A DNA stretch of 19,945 nt, taken from contig DATLXU010000033.1 in assembly GCA_035575515.1 (NCBI GenBank), forward strand, positions 1 through 19,945. The letters run 5' to 3'. The first letter of the stretch is position 1. Every line of letters begins with the position of its first letter. The position numbers were made by a program, and so were the translations under genes. A model generated the notes under the pieces. That model was not told where the DNA came from. It made no database searches and was given only the letters and a program-made list of their open reading frames with translations. The stretch comes from DATLXU01 sp035575515 (GTDB taxonomy: Bacteria > Acidobacteriota > Blastocatellia > UBA7656). This document shows, one piece after another, positions 7,404 to 13,893 of this stretch.

Positions 7404-7498
7404 TTCACCGCAGGGATGCAGAGAGCACAGAGCAGGCGCAGAAGGTCTTCAATGATTACTCTGCGCCTGCTCTGCGCTTTTTGAGCCTCTGCGGTGAA
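7404..7498. repeat. Palindromic interspersed repeat, CACCGCAGAG family (copy 2)
   Basis: A 95-bp imperfect inverted repeat with the same outer arms as copy 1: TTCACCGCAG (7404-7413) and CTGCGGTGAA (7489-7498). The inner part pairs CAGAGCAGGCGCAGA with TCTGCGCCTGCTCTG, an almost perfect stem. It lies between the leftward ferritin-like gene (stop 7552) and the start of the leftward M19 gene (7354). Transcripts of the former would run through it, so it may serve as its transcript end. Confidence 0.85.
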
Positions 7499-7551
7499 CC
7501 GACTCGAATATCACACATTCAAAATGAAACCGCGCGAATCTGCATTGAAGC

Positions 7552-8640
7552 CTAATCGTTGGCTTCGGCAATGACGCTGCCGACGTATGCATCACGTGCG
7601 GCGCGCAGTTTATCGTATTCCGCTGCAACATCCTCATCCGCCGCGCTCAATTGCTCGACGTCGACGTTGGCAAGCTCGATTATGCCCATGTCGCTAAAGG
7701 CATTTTGAATGCGTTCACCCCAAAGCCCTATGTCTCGAATCGTCGGGACGATTCGCGTAAACAATCGCTTGGTGTACTCGACCATTATGGGCGAGATGCG
7801 AACGAAGCCTACACACTCTTGCCTGTTGAAGCCGAGCCGCTCCCAAATCTCCTCGCCCATGAAACGGTCGCGCATCAAATAGCAGGCTTCGACGGCGAAC
7901 TCTTCGCGCTCGTCGCGCTCCTTCTCTGTCAACTGCGGGTAGTAATCGCGCAGAGCCAGACGTCCGAAGGCCACATGCCTGGCCTCGTCCTGCATCACGT
8001 AGGCATTGATTGCTTTGGCCAGCGGCTCTGTGGCGAGGTCTCTGATTGTGCCGAAGGCCGCGAGCGCCAGCCCTTCGATGATTACTTGCATCGCGAGATA
8101 TGTGAAGTCCCAGCGCGAGTCCGTGATAGCCTGTTCGAGCAGCGTTTGCAGGTGAACATTAATCGGGTACGCCAGCCGAACCTTTTCTCGCAAATACCTT
8201 GAATAAACCTCGACGTGGCGCGCTTCATCAATCACCTGCGTCGCGGCATAAAATTTCGAGTCAATGTCGGGCACTGTCTGTACGATTTTGGCTGTGCAGA
8301 TGAGCGCGCCTTGCTCGCCGTGAAGGAATTGTGAGAAGCGCCACGCTTCGAGATTATGCCGGACTTCGCCGCGCCCTTTCTCGTCAAGCTTGTTCCAGGT
8401 CGGCGAGCCATAAATTGACACGAAATAATCGGGGAAGCCGAGCGGGTTCGACAGGTCAATCTCCAGCGACCAGTCAAGCCGGTCGCTGGCGTTCCACTGT
8501 TTGTTCTTGCCCTTTTCGTAAAGGCCCAACAGCTTGTCGCGGCCTTCGTCGTATTCCCAGTTGAAAACGGTCGTGCTGCCTGTGGCAGGAACCTTCCAAT
8601 GCGTTTGATCCAAGGGAAGCGTATAGATTCGTGTGCTCAT
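7552..8640 (-). CDS. Ferritin-like carboxylate-diiron protein (AurF / ribonucleotide-reductase-R2-like fold)
   Basis: 362 aa. It carries a symmetrical diiron signature: Glu109 (GEQGAL), then DEARH at 138-142 (Glu139, His142) 30 residues on; Glu189 (IIEGLAL), then DEARH at 218-222 (Glu219, His222) again 30 on. Four carboxylates and two histidines in E...ExxH...E...ExxH order define dimetal ferritin-like oxidases such as AurF-type N-oxygenases, R2 and related monooxygenases. Sequence alone does not show which reaction it does; AurF-like oxygenase or R2-like oxidase are the best guesses. AAGGAG about 9 nt before the ATG supports the start. It is a single gene between a terminator hairpin and a palindromic repeat, so no pathway partners are visible. 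Confidence 0.82.
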   Translation of the reverse strand: MSTRIYTLPLDQTHWKVPATGSTTVFNWEYDEGRDKLLGLYEKGKNKQWNASDRLDWSLEIDLSNPLGFPDYFVSIYGSPTWNKLDEKGRGEVRHNLEAWRFSQFLHGEQGALICTAKIVQTVPDIDSKFYAATQVIDEARHVEVYSRYLREKVRLAYPINVHLQTLLEQAITDSRWDFTYLAMQVIIEGLALAAFGTIRDLATEPLAKAINAYVMQDEARHVAFGRLALRDYYPQLTEKERDEREEFAVEACYLMRDRFMGEEIWERLGFNRQECVGFVRISPIMVEYTKRLFTRIVPTIRDIGLWGERIQNAFSDMGIIELANVDVEQLSAADEDVAAEYDKLRAARDAYVGSVIAEAND

Positions 8641-8724
8641 CCGGCGAAACTCCTTCAGAAAAAATTTGCGGGTCTGAGTGCCACAGCGAGGTTATGAATT
8701 TCAGAGTGGCAAGTCAAGCGCAGC

Positions 8725-8765
8725 GCAAAAACAAATCGGGGCCGACTGTTGGTTTCAGCCGGCCC
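8725..8765 (-). terminator. Intrinsic terminator downstream of the M48 protease gene
   Basis: On the minus strand GGGCCG-G-CTG, a 7-nt loop, then CAG-T-CGGCCC (8765 down to 8739) forms a 9-bp stem with one internal mismatch. It is followed by CGATTTGTTTTTG. It lies 31 bp after the M48 stop (8797), in the right orientation to end that transcript before the next leftward gene. Confidence 0.6.
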
Positions 8766-8796
8766 GCAGCTTACGGAGGAGTGATGATAATTGACG

Positions 8797-9921
8797 CTAA
8801 GGCTGCTTGTCTGGGGGCTTGGTGCCATCGCTGTCGCGTCGTTTCAGCGTTGGCTTGTCTTTCGGCTGCTCTTCGCCGTTGGTCTGCTGAGACGGATCGT
8901 CTTCGGCTTTGCGCTTCTTGAGCGTGGGCCGCTTCGGACCCGTGTCGCGCTCGCCCGCAGCGTTAATCGTCCGGGCGTTGGTAAGTCTCAGCAATCTCGC
9001 TTTGACCTGACTGAACTCCGAAGTGCTCATCGTGTACTCGTCACGATCAGGGAACCGGGCAAGCAGGTCGTGCACTTTTGCTATGCGGTCGGGCGTGGGC
9101 GGGTGCGTGCCGAACAGTTTCGACAATGTGCCCGGCTTGCTTTTGTCTTTCTTTTCGAGCTTCTCGAAAAAGGTGATGAAATTGTTCGGGTCATAGCCTG
9201 CTGCCCACAGATACTGCGCGCCGAGCTTGTCGGCTTCGGCTTCAGCGCCGCGCCCGAATTTCAAGAAGGCCAACGGAACGCCTATCTGCGCCGCCTGCCA
9301 CGCCAGATAACCTAGCCCGCCCGTCATAAATATCAGCGGAATCATCGCGTAATTCGCAAGCGTAGCTTTCGATGCCTGCTCAACGCCGTGGCGCGCGGCG
9401 ACGTGCGCAATCTCGTGCGCCATGACGCCCGCAAGCTCGGCTTCAGTGTCCGCCGCGAGGATCGCTCCCTTGTTGACATAGAGAAATCCGCCGGGCAGCG
9501 CAAACGCATTCACGTCATCCGAGTCGAGTACTTTAATCGTGAAAGGAATCTTCGCGTCCGAATGCAGAGCCAGGTTCTGGCCGACGCGATTGACGTACTC
9601 GGTGACAACCGGGTCGTCAATGAACTTGCCCTGCCGATCAACCTCTGCGGCGATCTGGCGACCGAGCGCGACCTCTTTGTTGAGCGAGTAAAAATTGATC
9701 TGGCGTTTGTTGATGTTGCGCTTGCCGATCAGCAGCGGGTTCTCGTCGTCGTCGAGCTTGCCTTTAGGCGCGGGCTGGCTCGAAATCGAGGCCGTCTGCG
9801 TTGTCTGTTCGGATGGTTTCTTATCAGAGCTTTTCTTTTCGTTGGCGAGCAGCGTCGTTGGCATACAGATAGCCGCTGCAATCGTCAGGACCAAAACGCG
9901 CTTCAGAAGGATTGACTTCAT
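8797..9921 (-). CDS. Exported M48-family zinc metalloprotease (BepA/LoiP-like)
   Basis: 374 aa from ATG 9921, which has AGGAG 8 nt upstream. A longer reading frame to 9987 adds 22 residues before the signal peptide and is unlikely. Residues 1-27 are a signal peptide (K/R start, hydrophobic core, LLANE). The zinc site is HEIAH (169-173) with the third ligand Glu227 in an E-x3-D motif (EAEAD). Upstream, DVNAFALPGGFLYVNKG is typical of periplasmic M48 proteases, as is THPPTPDRI (about 272-280). The last about 50 residues are low-complexity and charged (repeated KPTLKKR/KPTLKRRD blocks), likely disordered. There are no TPR repeats after the catalytic domain, unlike BepA. Probably involved in envelope or outer-membrane protein quality control (family inference). 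Confidence 0.92.
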   Translation of the reverse strand: MKSILLKRVLVLTIAAAICMPTTLLANEKKSSDKKPSEQTTQTASISSQPAPKGKLDDDENPLLIGKRNINKRQINFYSLNKEVALGRQIAAEVDRQGKFIDDPVVTEYVNRVGQNLALHSDAKIPFTIKVLDSDDVNAFALPGGFLYVNKGAILAADTEAELAGVMAHEIAHVAARHGVEQASKATLANYAMIPLIFMTGGLGYLAWQAAQIGVPLAFLKFGRGAEAEADKLGAQYLWAAGYDPNNFITFFEKLEKKDKSKPGTLSKLFGTHPPTPDRIAKVHDLLARFPDRDEYTMSTSEFSQVKARLLRLTNARTINAAGERDTGPKRPTLKKRKAEDDPSQQTNGEEQPKDKPTLKRRDSDGTKPPDKQP

Positions 9922-10043
9922 GGGATGAACTCCTGTTGAAAGACGGTTATTGCTTACGAGCGCTCGCACGGGACGGGCCGCTCTCACTCATCAAGTCTAT
10001 CACAGCCCGGTTCTGCTCGAAAATCTATCCATCCCCGCTCGCC

Positions 10044-10049
10044 ATTATA
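10044..10049 (-). promoter_or_regulatory. Candidate -10 box of the M48 protease promoter
   Basis: The minus strand reads TATAAT, a perfect consensus -10, about 120 bp before the protease start. The matching -35 position (10067-10072, 17-bp spacing) reads ATCGGT and is poor. It is back to back with a second perfect -10 on the other strand. Confidence 0.4.
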
Positions 10050-10060
10050 CCGCCTGCACA

Positions 10061-10089
10061 TTAGAAACCGATTAATCAAGCATTATAAT
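10061..10089 (+). promoter_or_regulatory. Candidate promoter of the DUF2520 gene
   Basis: TTAGAA (10061-10066) and TATAAT (10084-10089) are spaced by 17 bp on the plus strand. The -10 is perfect and the -35 matches 3 of 6. The leader would be about 145 nt and run through the 7-mer repeat cluster before ATG 10243. The 321-bp gap 9922-10242 holds this promoter pair and the repeat; I see nothing else in it. Confidence 0.4.
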
Positions 10090-10114
10090 CCGCTAATGCT
10101 GAGGAACATGGTAC

Positions 10115-10242
10115 GGGAACAGAAAAGCCTTATTTGAATTCGGCAGGTTTCAAATTTGAGGAAGCCGTTGCCGTAGCTCTCTCTCCATTCCATATTCCCT
10201 GTAACCTGTCACCTGTTCCCTATTGCTTGTATCCTGTTTTCT
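10115..10242. repeat. Degenerate CCTGTTCCC / GGGAACAG repeat cluster touching a start codon
   Basis: Bases about 10186-10242 are a run of degenerate CCTGT-type words (CCCTGTAACCTGTCACCTG, TTCCC, TATCCTGTTTTC). GGGAACAG at 10115-10122 is the exact reverse complement of CTGTTCCC at 10213-10220, giving a loose inverted-repeat layout. I recall similar CCTGTxxCCTGTxx repeats scattered in environmental genomes. It ends directly at the ATG of the next gene, which therefore has no Shine-Dalgarno. Confidence 0.6.
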
Positions 10243-11112
10243 ATGAAGATCACTATCATAGGCGCGGGGCGCGTGGGGCAAGCGCTCGGACGACTGGCCC
10301 GCGAAGCCGGTTATGAAATAGCCGATGTCGTATCCACTTCGCGGCGCTCGGCTGCTGCATCTGTTCGATTCATAGGCGCGGGCCGCGCGCAGGCTGCCTC
10401 GCGCGCAAGGCTCTCGGCAGCAGATTTAATTCTGATCGCAACGCCTGATGATAAAATTACGGCTGCGGTTGGGCTTATCGAAAAAAACGCTTTGACGATT
10501 GGCCGCGCCATTGCGCTGCACACGAGCGGCGCGATTGCAAGCGACGCGCTCAAGCGATTAACTCAATACAAAATAGCCATTGGCTCGTGCCACCCGCTTC
10601 AAACGTTTGAAAGTCCTGACCGCGCTCTCTCGTTAGTTCCCGCGAGCTACTTCTGCATCGAGGGCGAGCCGCGAGCCGTGCGCGCAGCCCGACGGTTGGT
10701 GCGCGACATCGGCGCGCGGTACTTTGAAATACCAACCGAGATGAAAAGCCTTTATCACGCAGCAGCGGTAATGGCTTCAGGCGGGGTCGTCGCACTCCTG
10801 AGCATCAGCCTTCAATTGCTCGAGCGCTGCGGCTTGAGCGAAACGCAATCGCAGCGTGTGCTTCTGCCATTGGTAGAAGGCACGGTGGCGAACGTGCGGG
10901 CAGTAGGACCGGCTCGCGCGCTCACAGGTCCTGTGCGCCGAGGCGACACCGGAACTGTCGAGCGCAATATGAAAGCCATTGCCGCTGTTGATAATGATTG
11001 GTTGGAAGTCTATCGCCTGCTCGCCGAGCGCGGTCTCGCGCTGGCCGAGCGCGCAGGCGCCACTCACGAATCGCTCGCGCGGCTGCTTCGCTCAGTGGGC
11101 AGTAGGCAGTAG
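10243..11112 (+). CDS. Rossmann-fold NAD(P)-binding protein with DUF2520 domain
   Basis: 289 aa. The N-terminus MKITIIGAGRVG gives the dinucleotide-binding GxGxxG at 7-12. LILIATPDD (62-70) is the next Rossmann strand. The HPLQTF block (117-122) and ALTGPVRRGD (226-235) are characteristic of proteins carrying a DUF2520 C-terminal domain, related to NADP-dependent F420- and 6-phosphogluconate-type oxidoreductases. The reaction is not established; relatives in other bacteria often sit near pantothenate genes (recollection), but none is here. The start has no ribosome binding site because the repeat cluster abuts it, so initiation may be weak. The last codons (SVGSRQ-stop) are read from the left arm of the 11093-11205 inverted repeat, so the natural C-terminus may have been replaced. 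Confidence 0.88.
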   Translation: MKITIIGAGRVGQALGRLAREAGYEIADVVSTSRRSAAASVRFIGAGRAQAASRARLSAADLILIATPDDKITAAVGLIEKNALTIGRAIALHTSGAIASDALKRLTQYKIAIGSCHPLQTFESPDRALSLVPASYFCIEGEPRAVRAARRLVRDIGARYFEIPTEMKSLYHAAAVMASGGVVALLSISLQLLERCGLSETQSQRVLLPLVEGTVANVRAVGPARALTGPVRRGDTGTVERNMKAIAAVDNDWLEVYRLLAERGLALAERAGATHESLARLLRSVGSRQ

Positions 11113-11205
11113 GCAGTTGTCGCTTAGAATTCATTGGTCACACCAGTATATAACCGGTATTTATTCAGCAGTCGTCATTGCGCAATAACTGCCTACTGCC
11201 CACTG
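11093..11205. repeat. Inverted repeat of the CAGTGGGCAGTAGGCAGT family spanning two convergent gene ends
   Basis: The left arm at 11093-11117 reads CAGTGGGCAGTAGGCAG plus one extra AGTAGGC-type unit. The right arm at 11187-11205, AACTGCCTACTGCCCACTG, is its exact reverse complement apart from that 7-bp unit. About 70 bp lie between the arms. The TAG stop of the rightward DUF2520 gene (11110-11112) is in the left arm, and the TAG stop of the leftward pentapeptide gene (11193-11195) is in the right arm. This and the other repeat families here look like short non-coding mobile palindromes. Confidence 0.88.
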
Positions 11206-12551
11206 TTTTTCTGCCTGTGATCTTCAATGACGAATCGGCCACGCACTAGATCAATTCCGACAGCCGAGCCGTGCGGCGGGCGCAACGTAAGCGAAGGATT
11301 CGAGACAGCTTCGAGCCATATCTGTTTGTTGCCTGCGAGAATGGCTATCGCTTTATCGCTCGTCCAGAAAAGCGTCTGCTGTAGCGCCTCTACGCGCGAA
11401 GCTAAGTTGAGCGGATGACCCGAGCCGTTAGGCTGGCTCATCGTCGCTTGCGCCGCCAATCCGAATAAAGACGATGAAGCTGTAACGGTATTGCTCGGCT
11501 TGAAATCTCTGCCGGAATTGTCCGCAACGGCTGATGCCAGTCGCTCGAATAATTCAACAGAGCCTTTGCCCATTATGTCGGCGAACTCTGCCAGGTAGGC
11601 CGCGAGGCTCAACTCGTGTTCGGCTTCGAGGTATAAAGCCGACGAACTTATGCCCTGATGAATCGCTTTGAGCCGCACATCAGCGTGGCGCGGATGCGTG
11701 ATTTGAAACTCGCACAGGTGAGCGAGTATCACAGCCCACACGTCATCTCCGACGCGCCCTTCGATGAGCACTTGCGCTACTGGCTTACCGACAAGTCCCG
11801 TGAATGCTTCTTCGAGAGGTGCGCGGTCTTCATCCTGATTGGCAAGAGAAAGGTCAACCCATTCGGCCCATGCATCGGCCAGCTTCACGCCCGCGAATTT
11901 AATATCGCGCAGCTTCGCGCCCGTCAGGTTGCAGCCCGTCAGGTTCGCGCCCGTGAGATCCGCTCCGCGCAGGTTGGCGCGCGTGAGCGAGCTGCCTGCA
12001 AGGTTCGCGCCTGTAAGATTTGCTCCCATCAGATTGCTGCCGTCGAGTCGCACGTCCGACAGGTCTGCATACGAGAGGTCTGCGCCTTCAAGGCTCGCGC
12101 GCGTCATGTTGCTTCCGGCCATCTGCGCCATTCGCACGTAAGCGCCCGCGAGATTCGCCGCCGTCAAATCCGTTTCATTGAGATATGTGCCGACGAGGTA
12201 CGCGCCTTGAAGCTCAGCCGATTCGAGATTTGCTCCTGTGAGGTCAGCGCCGCTTAAGTCCGCGCGGCTGAGGTCAGCGCATTTTAAGGCAGCTCCTATC
12301 ATGCTTGCCTCGACGAGGTTCGCGCCGACGAGCGTGGCTTCGACCATTATCGCGCCGCTCAGAAAGCCTCCCGTCAGTCGCGCTTCTCTGAGGTCTGCGC
12401 GCGAGAGGTCGGCCATCCTGAGATTGGCTTCAGCGAGGTCGGCCTGCGCAAGCTCTAAGGCCGAAAGGTCAGCCCGCACAAGATTGATACCGCGAAGGCT
12501 CTCGCCGCTCGTCACGCGGTCGAGTATATCGCCTCTTGATAACTGCGACAT
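11193..12551 (-). CDS. Pentapeptide-repeat protein with uncharacterised C-terminal region
   Basis: 452 aa. Residues about 22-232 are about 40 tandem A(D/N)LXX-type pentapeptides, for example ADLSR, ADLSG, ADLTG, ANLES, ANLAG. They should fold as a right-handed quadrilateral beta-helix. Residues about 233-452 form a mixed alpha/beta region with no motif I recognise; it includes WAVILAHLCEF, a helical stretch around YLEAEHELSLAAYLAEFA, and a C-terminal strand-rich part (GNKQIWLEAVSNPSLTLRP). No signal peptide or membrane helix is seen, so it is likely cytoplasmic. The final residues KNSGQ-stop are encoded by the repeat arm shared with the convergent gene. Pentapeptide proteins range from DNA mimics to scaffolds; nothing here fixes the role. 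Confidence 0.9.
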   Translation of the reverse strand: MSQLSRGDILDRVTSGESLRGINLVRADLSALELAQADLAEANLRMADLSRADLREARLTGGFLSGAIMVEATLVGANLVEASMIGAALKCADLSRADLSGADLTGANLESAELQGAYLVGTYLNETDLTAANLAGAYVRMAQMAGSNMTRASLEGADLSYADLSDVRLDGSNLMGANLTGANLAGSSLTRANLRGADLTGANLTGCNLTGAKLRDIKFAGVKLADAWAEWVDLSLANQDEDRAPLEEAFTGLVGKPVAQVLIEGRVGDDVWAVILAHLCEFQITHPRHADVRLKAIHQGISSSALYLEAEHELSLAAYLAEFADIMGKGSVELFERLASAVADNSGRDFKPSNTVTASSSLFGLAAQATMSQPNGSGHPLNLASRVEALQQTLFWTSDKAIAILAGNKQIWLEAVSNPSLTLRPPHGSAVGIDLVRGRFVIEDHRQKNSGQ

Positions 12552-12620
12552 TTCTTATCTCGGAAAAAGACCGGCGCATGCAGGGGCAGACAAAATGATA
12601 AGGCAAAGTGTAACAGGGGG

Positions 12621-12645
12621 CGATGAAGATGTGCTCGCTTCATCG
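12621..12645. other. Perfect 8-bp inverted repeat in the 180-bp gap before the pentapeptide gene
   Basis: CGATGAAG (12621-12628) and CTTCATCG (12638-12645) flank a 9-nt spacer. It lies 70 bp upstream of the pentapeptide start and 86 bp downstream of the leftward ferritin-like gene. No T-tract follows on the minus strand, so it looks more like an operator or mRNA hairpin than an intrinsic terminator. Chance occurrence is possible. Confidence 0.3.
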
Positions 12646-12731
12646 GAGACAGTTGCGACGCGCTCACCCTTCGGCTCAATACAGCGACCATGTTAGCCGG
12701 ACACCGCTTGACAGTAAATACTTTTTAGGAA

Positions 12732-13415
12732 TCAGCAGCCGGGCGCGCGCGAGATGCCTGCCTTCAGCCGCGCCATCTCCTGAATCTCTTCGGCAAGTTC
12801 AAGCGTTCTACGTGCCGCTTCGCGCGCCACCTGCTGTTCGTCGTGCGCAATTGCATAGCGCGCGAGCAGCGCCCGGCCAAGCTCGTGATGATGCCGCTCG
12901 TCGGATTGAATCGTGTCGCGGTAGAGCGCGGCTGTTTTTTCATCGCCGCGCGAACGGCAGAATTCTATGAAGCGTTCATTGCGCACGAGCGCGATAGCCT
13001 CGCGCGTGAACTGCGCAGCCGCGACCCGTGCCACAGTGCTTTGAAGCTGGCGCAGGTACTCGAAAAGAGGCGAGTAGCCGCCTTCGCGCGGATCAATGCG
13101 CGAAGCGTCAACGCCAAGCTCCGCGAGTCGACGTGAAATCAGGCGATAATGCTTCGCCTCATCGCCGACCTGGCGCGCGAAAGCGAGCTTCACGTCAAGC
13201 TCTGTGGTCGTAGCCATCCACAGGGCGGCTATCTCGCTCGCTTCAAGCTCGTTCTTCAACGCTACTCGAAGCAGTCTCTCCACCGTGAGCGTTTCAGGCG
13301 CTTCGTCCGCTGCGCTCAACTGCCCCAATCGCTCAAGCGCCGCGCGGTTTTCTTCATCAAGCAGCGCGACGAACTGCTCGCCCGTCATTGCATCCATGTT
13401 TTGATTCGCGCTCAT
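12732..13415 (-). CDS. Ferritin-like (four-helix diiron) domain protein
   Basis: 227 aa from ATG 13415. Motifs fit a carboxylate-bridged dimetal four-helix bundle: Glu56 in KNELEASEIAALW, then DEAKHY with Glu86 and His89 (30 residues later), Glu139 in TREAIAL, and SDERHHHELG with Glu173 and His176/His177 (34 residues later). Spacing and order parallel the other diiron gene at 7552-8640, but the protein is much shorter and otherwise dissimilar. The activity is unknown: iron/oxygen chemistry, oxidase or storage are all possible. The frame is open further to a TTG at 13448, adding 11 residues; neither start has a clear Shine-Dalgarno, so ATG is preferred. The protein ends SRAPGC. It is divergent from the small Cys4 protein gene. 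Confidence 0.78.
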   Translation of the reverse strand: MSANQNMDAMTGEQFVALLDEENRAALERLGQLSAADEAPETLTVERLLRVALKNELEASEIAALWMATTTELDVKLAFARQVGDEAKHYRLISRRLAELGVDASRIDPREGGYSPLFEYLRQLQSTVARVAAAQFTREAIALVRNERFIEFCRSRGDEKTAALYRDTIQSDERHHHELGRALLARYAIAHDEQQVAREAARRTLELAEEIQEMARLKAGISRAPGC

Positions 13416-13520
13416 AATAGTTGATGCGGTCAGTTGATGATTTTTCAATTGCGCGATGGTCGCGCTTCTTCATCGAGATTATCTTACGAGAAGGTTGATT
13501 GCAAACGCGCTTCGGATGAA

Positions 13521-13550
13521 TTGACCGCCGCTGCGCTCGTGCCATAAGAT
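13521..13550 (+). promoter_or_regulatory. Candidate promoter for the small Cys4 protein gene
   Basis: TTGACC (13521-13526, 5 of 6 to consensus) and TAAGAT (13545-13550, 4 of 6) are separated by 18 bp, placing transcription start near 13557, just before GGAGG (13578-13582). It lies in the 178-bp gap between two divergent genes. Confidence 0.4.
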
Positions 13551-13593
13551 AGCGGCGAAAAGCTTCTCAAAAGATTTGGAGGAACAACTCTCG

Positions 13594-13872
13594 ATGCAAG
13601 CAATCAGCCTCGAAACGATTCTGTCTAAAACTATCCAGCCGGGCACTGAGCGAACGGGCGCGTATCTTCCGCTTCTGCCCGGTCAAACCGTCTGCACGGT
13701 CAAAAACGAAAAGGGCGAAAAATGCACGGGCCACGTCAAGCAATGGCAAACTGCCCCGCGCGACGTAATCGAAAAAGCTGCGCCCGGCAATATCCTTCAT
13801 CGCTGCCAGCGGTGCTACGCAATCTATGAAGGCCCGCCGCAGCAATACCTCAATCCGAAAATCAAGAAGTGA
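13594..13872 (+). CDS. Small hypothetical protein with four cysteines (possible zinc ribbon)
   Basis: 92 aa from ATG 13594, with GGAGG (13578-13582) 11 nt upstream. A TTG six codons earlier (13576) is in frame but overlaps that ribosome binding site, so ATG is chosen. The only cysteines are Cys34, Cys44, Cys71 and Cys74, arranged C-x9-C-x26-C-x2-C. HRCQRCYAIYEGPPQQYL resembles the second knuckle of a zinc ribbon, and the first half has CTVKNEKGEKC. No signal peptide or membrane segment. I do not recognise the family. Codon use resembles its neighbours and a promoter, ribosome binding site and clean stop are present, so it looks real. It lies 21 bp before the hydrolase gene and may be co-transcribed with it. 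Confidence 0.7.
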   Translation: MQAISLETILSKTIQPGTERTGAYLPLLPGQTVCTVKNEKGEKCTGHVKQWQTAPRDVIEKAAPGNILHRCQRCYAIYEGPPQQYLNPKIKK

Positions 13873-13893
13873 GTATTTCTAAAGGTGATGCTG

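Noticed and set aside
11658..12257. Rightward open frame with repeated RQVRAREIR-like words
   Set aside because: Its periodicity is only the antisense reading of the pentapeptide-repeat codons.
11900..12500. Regular short-period DNA repeats that could suggest a CRISPR or minisatellite
   Set aside because: The 15-bp period encodes A(D/N)LXX pentapeptides, with degenerate units and no constant repeat plus variable spacer pattern.
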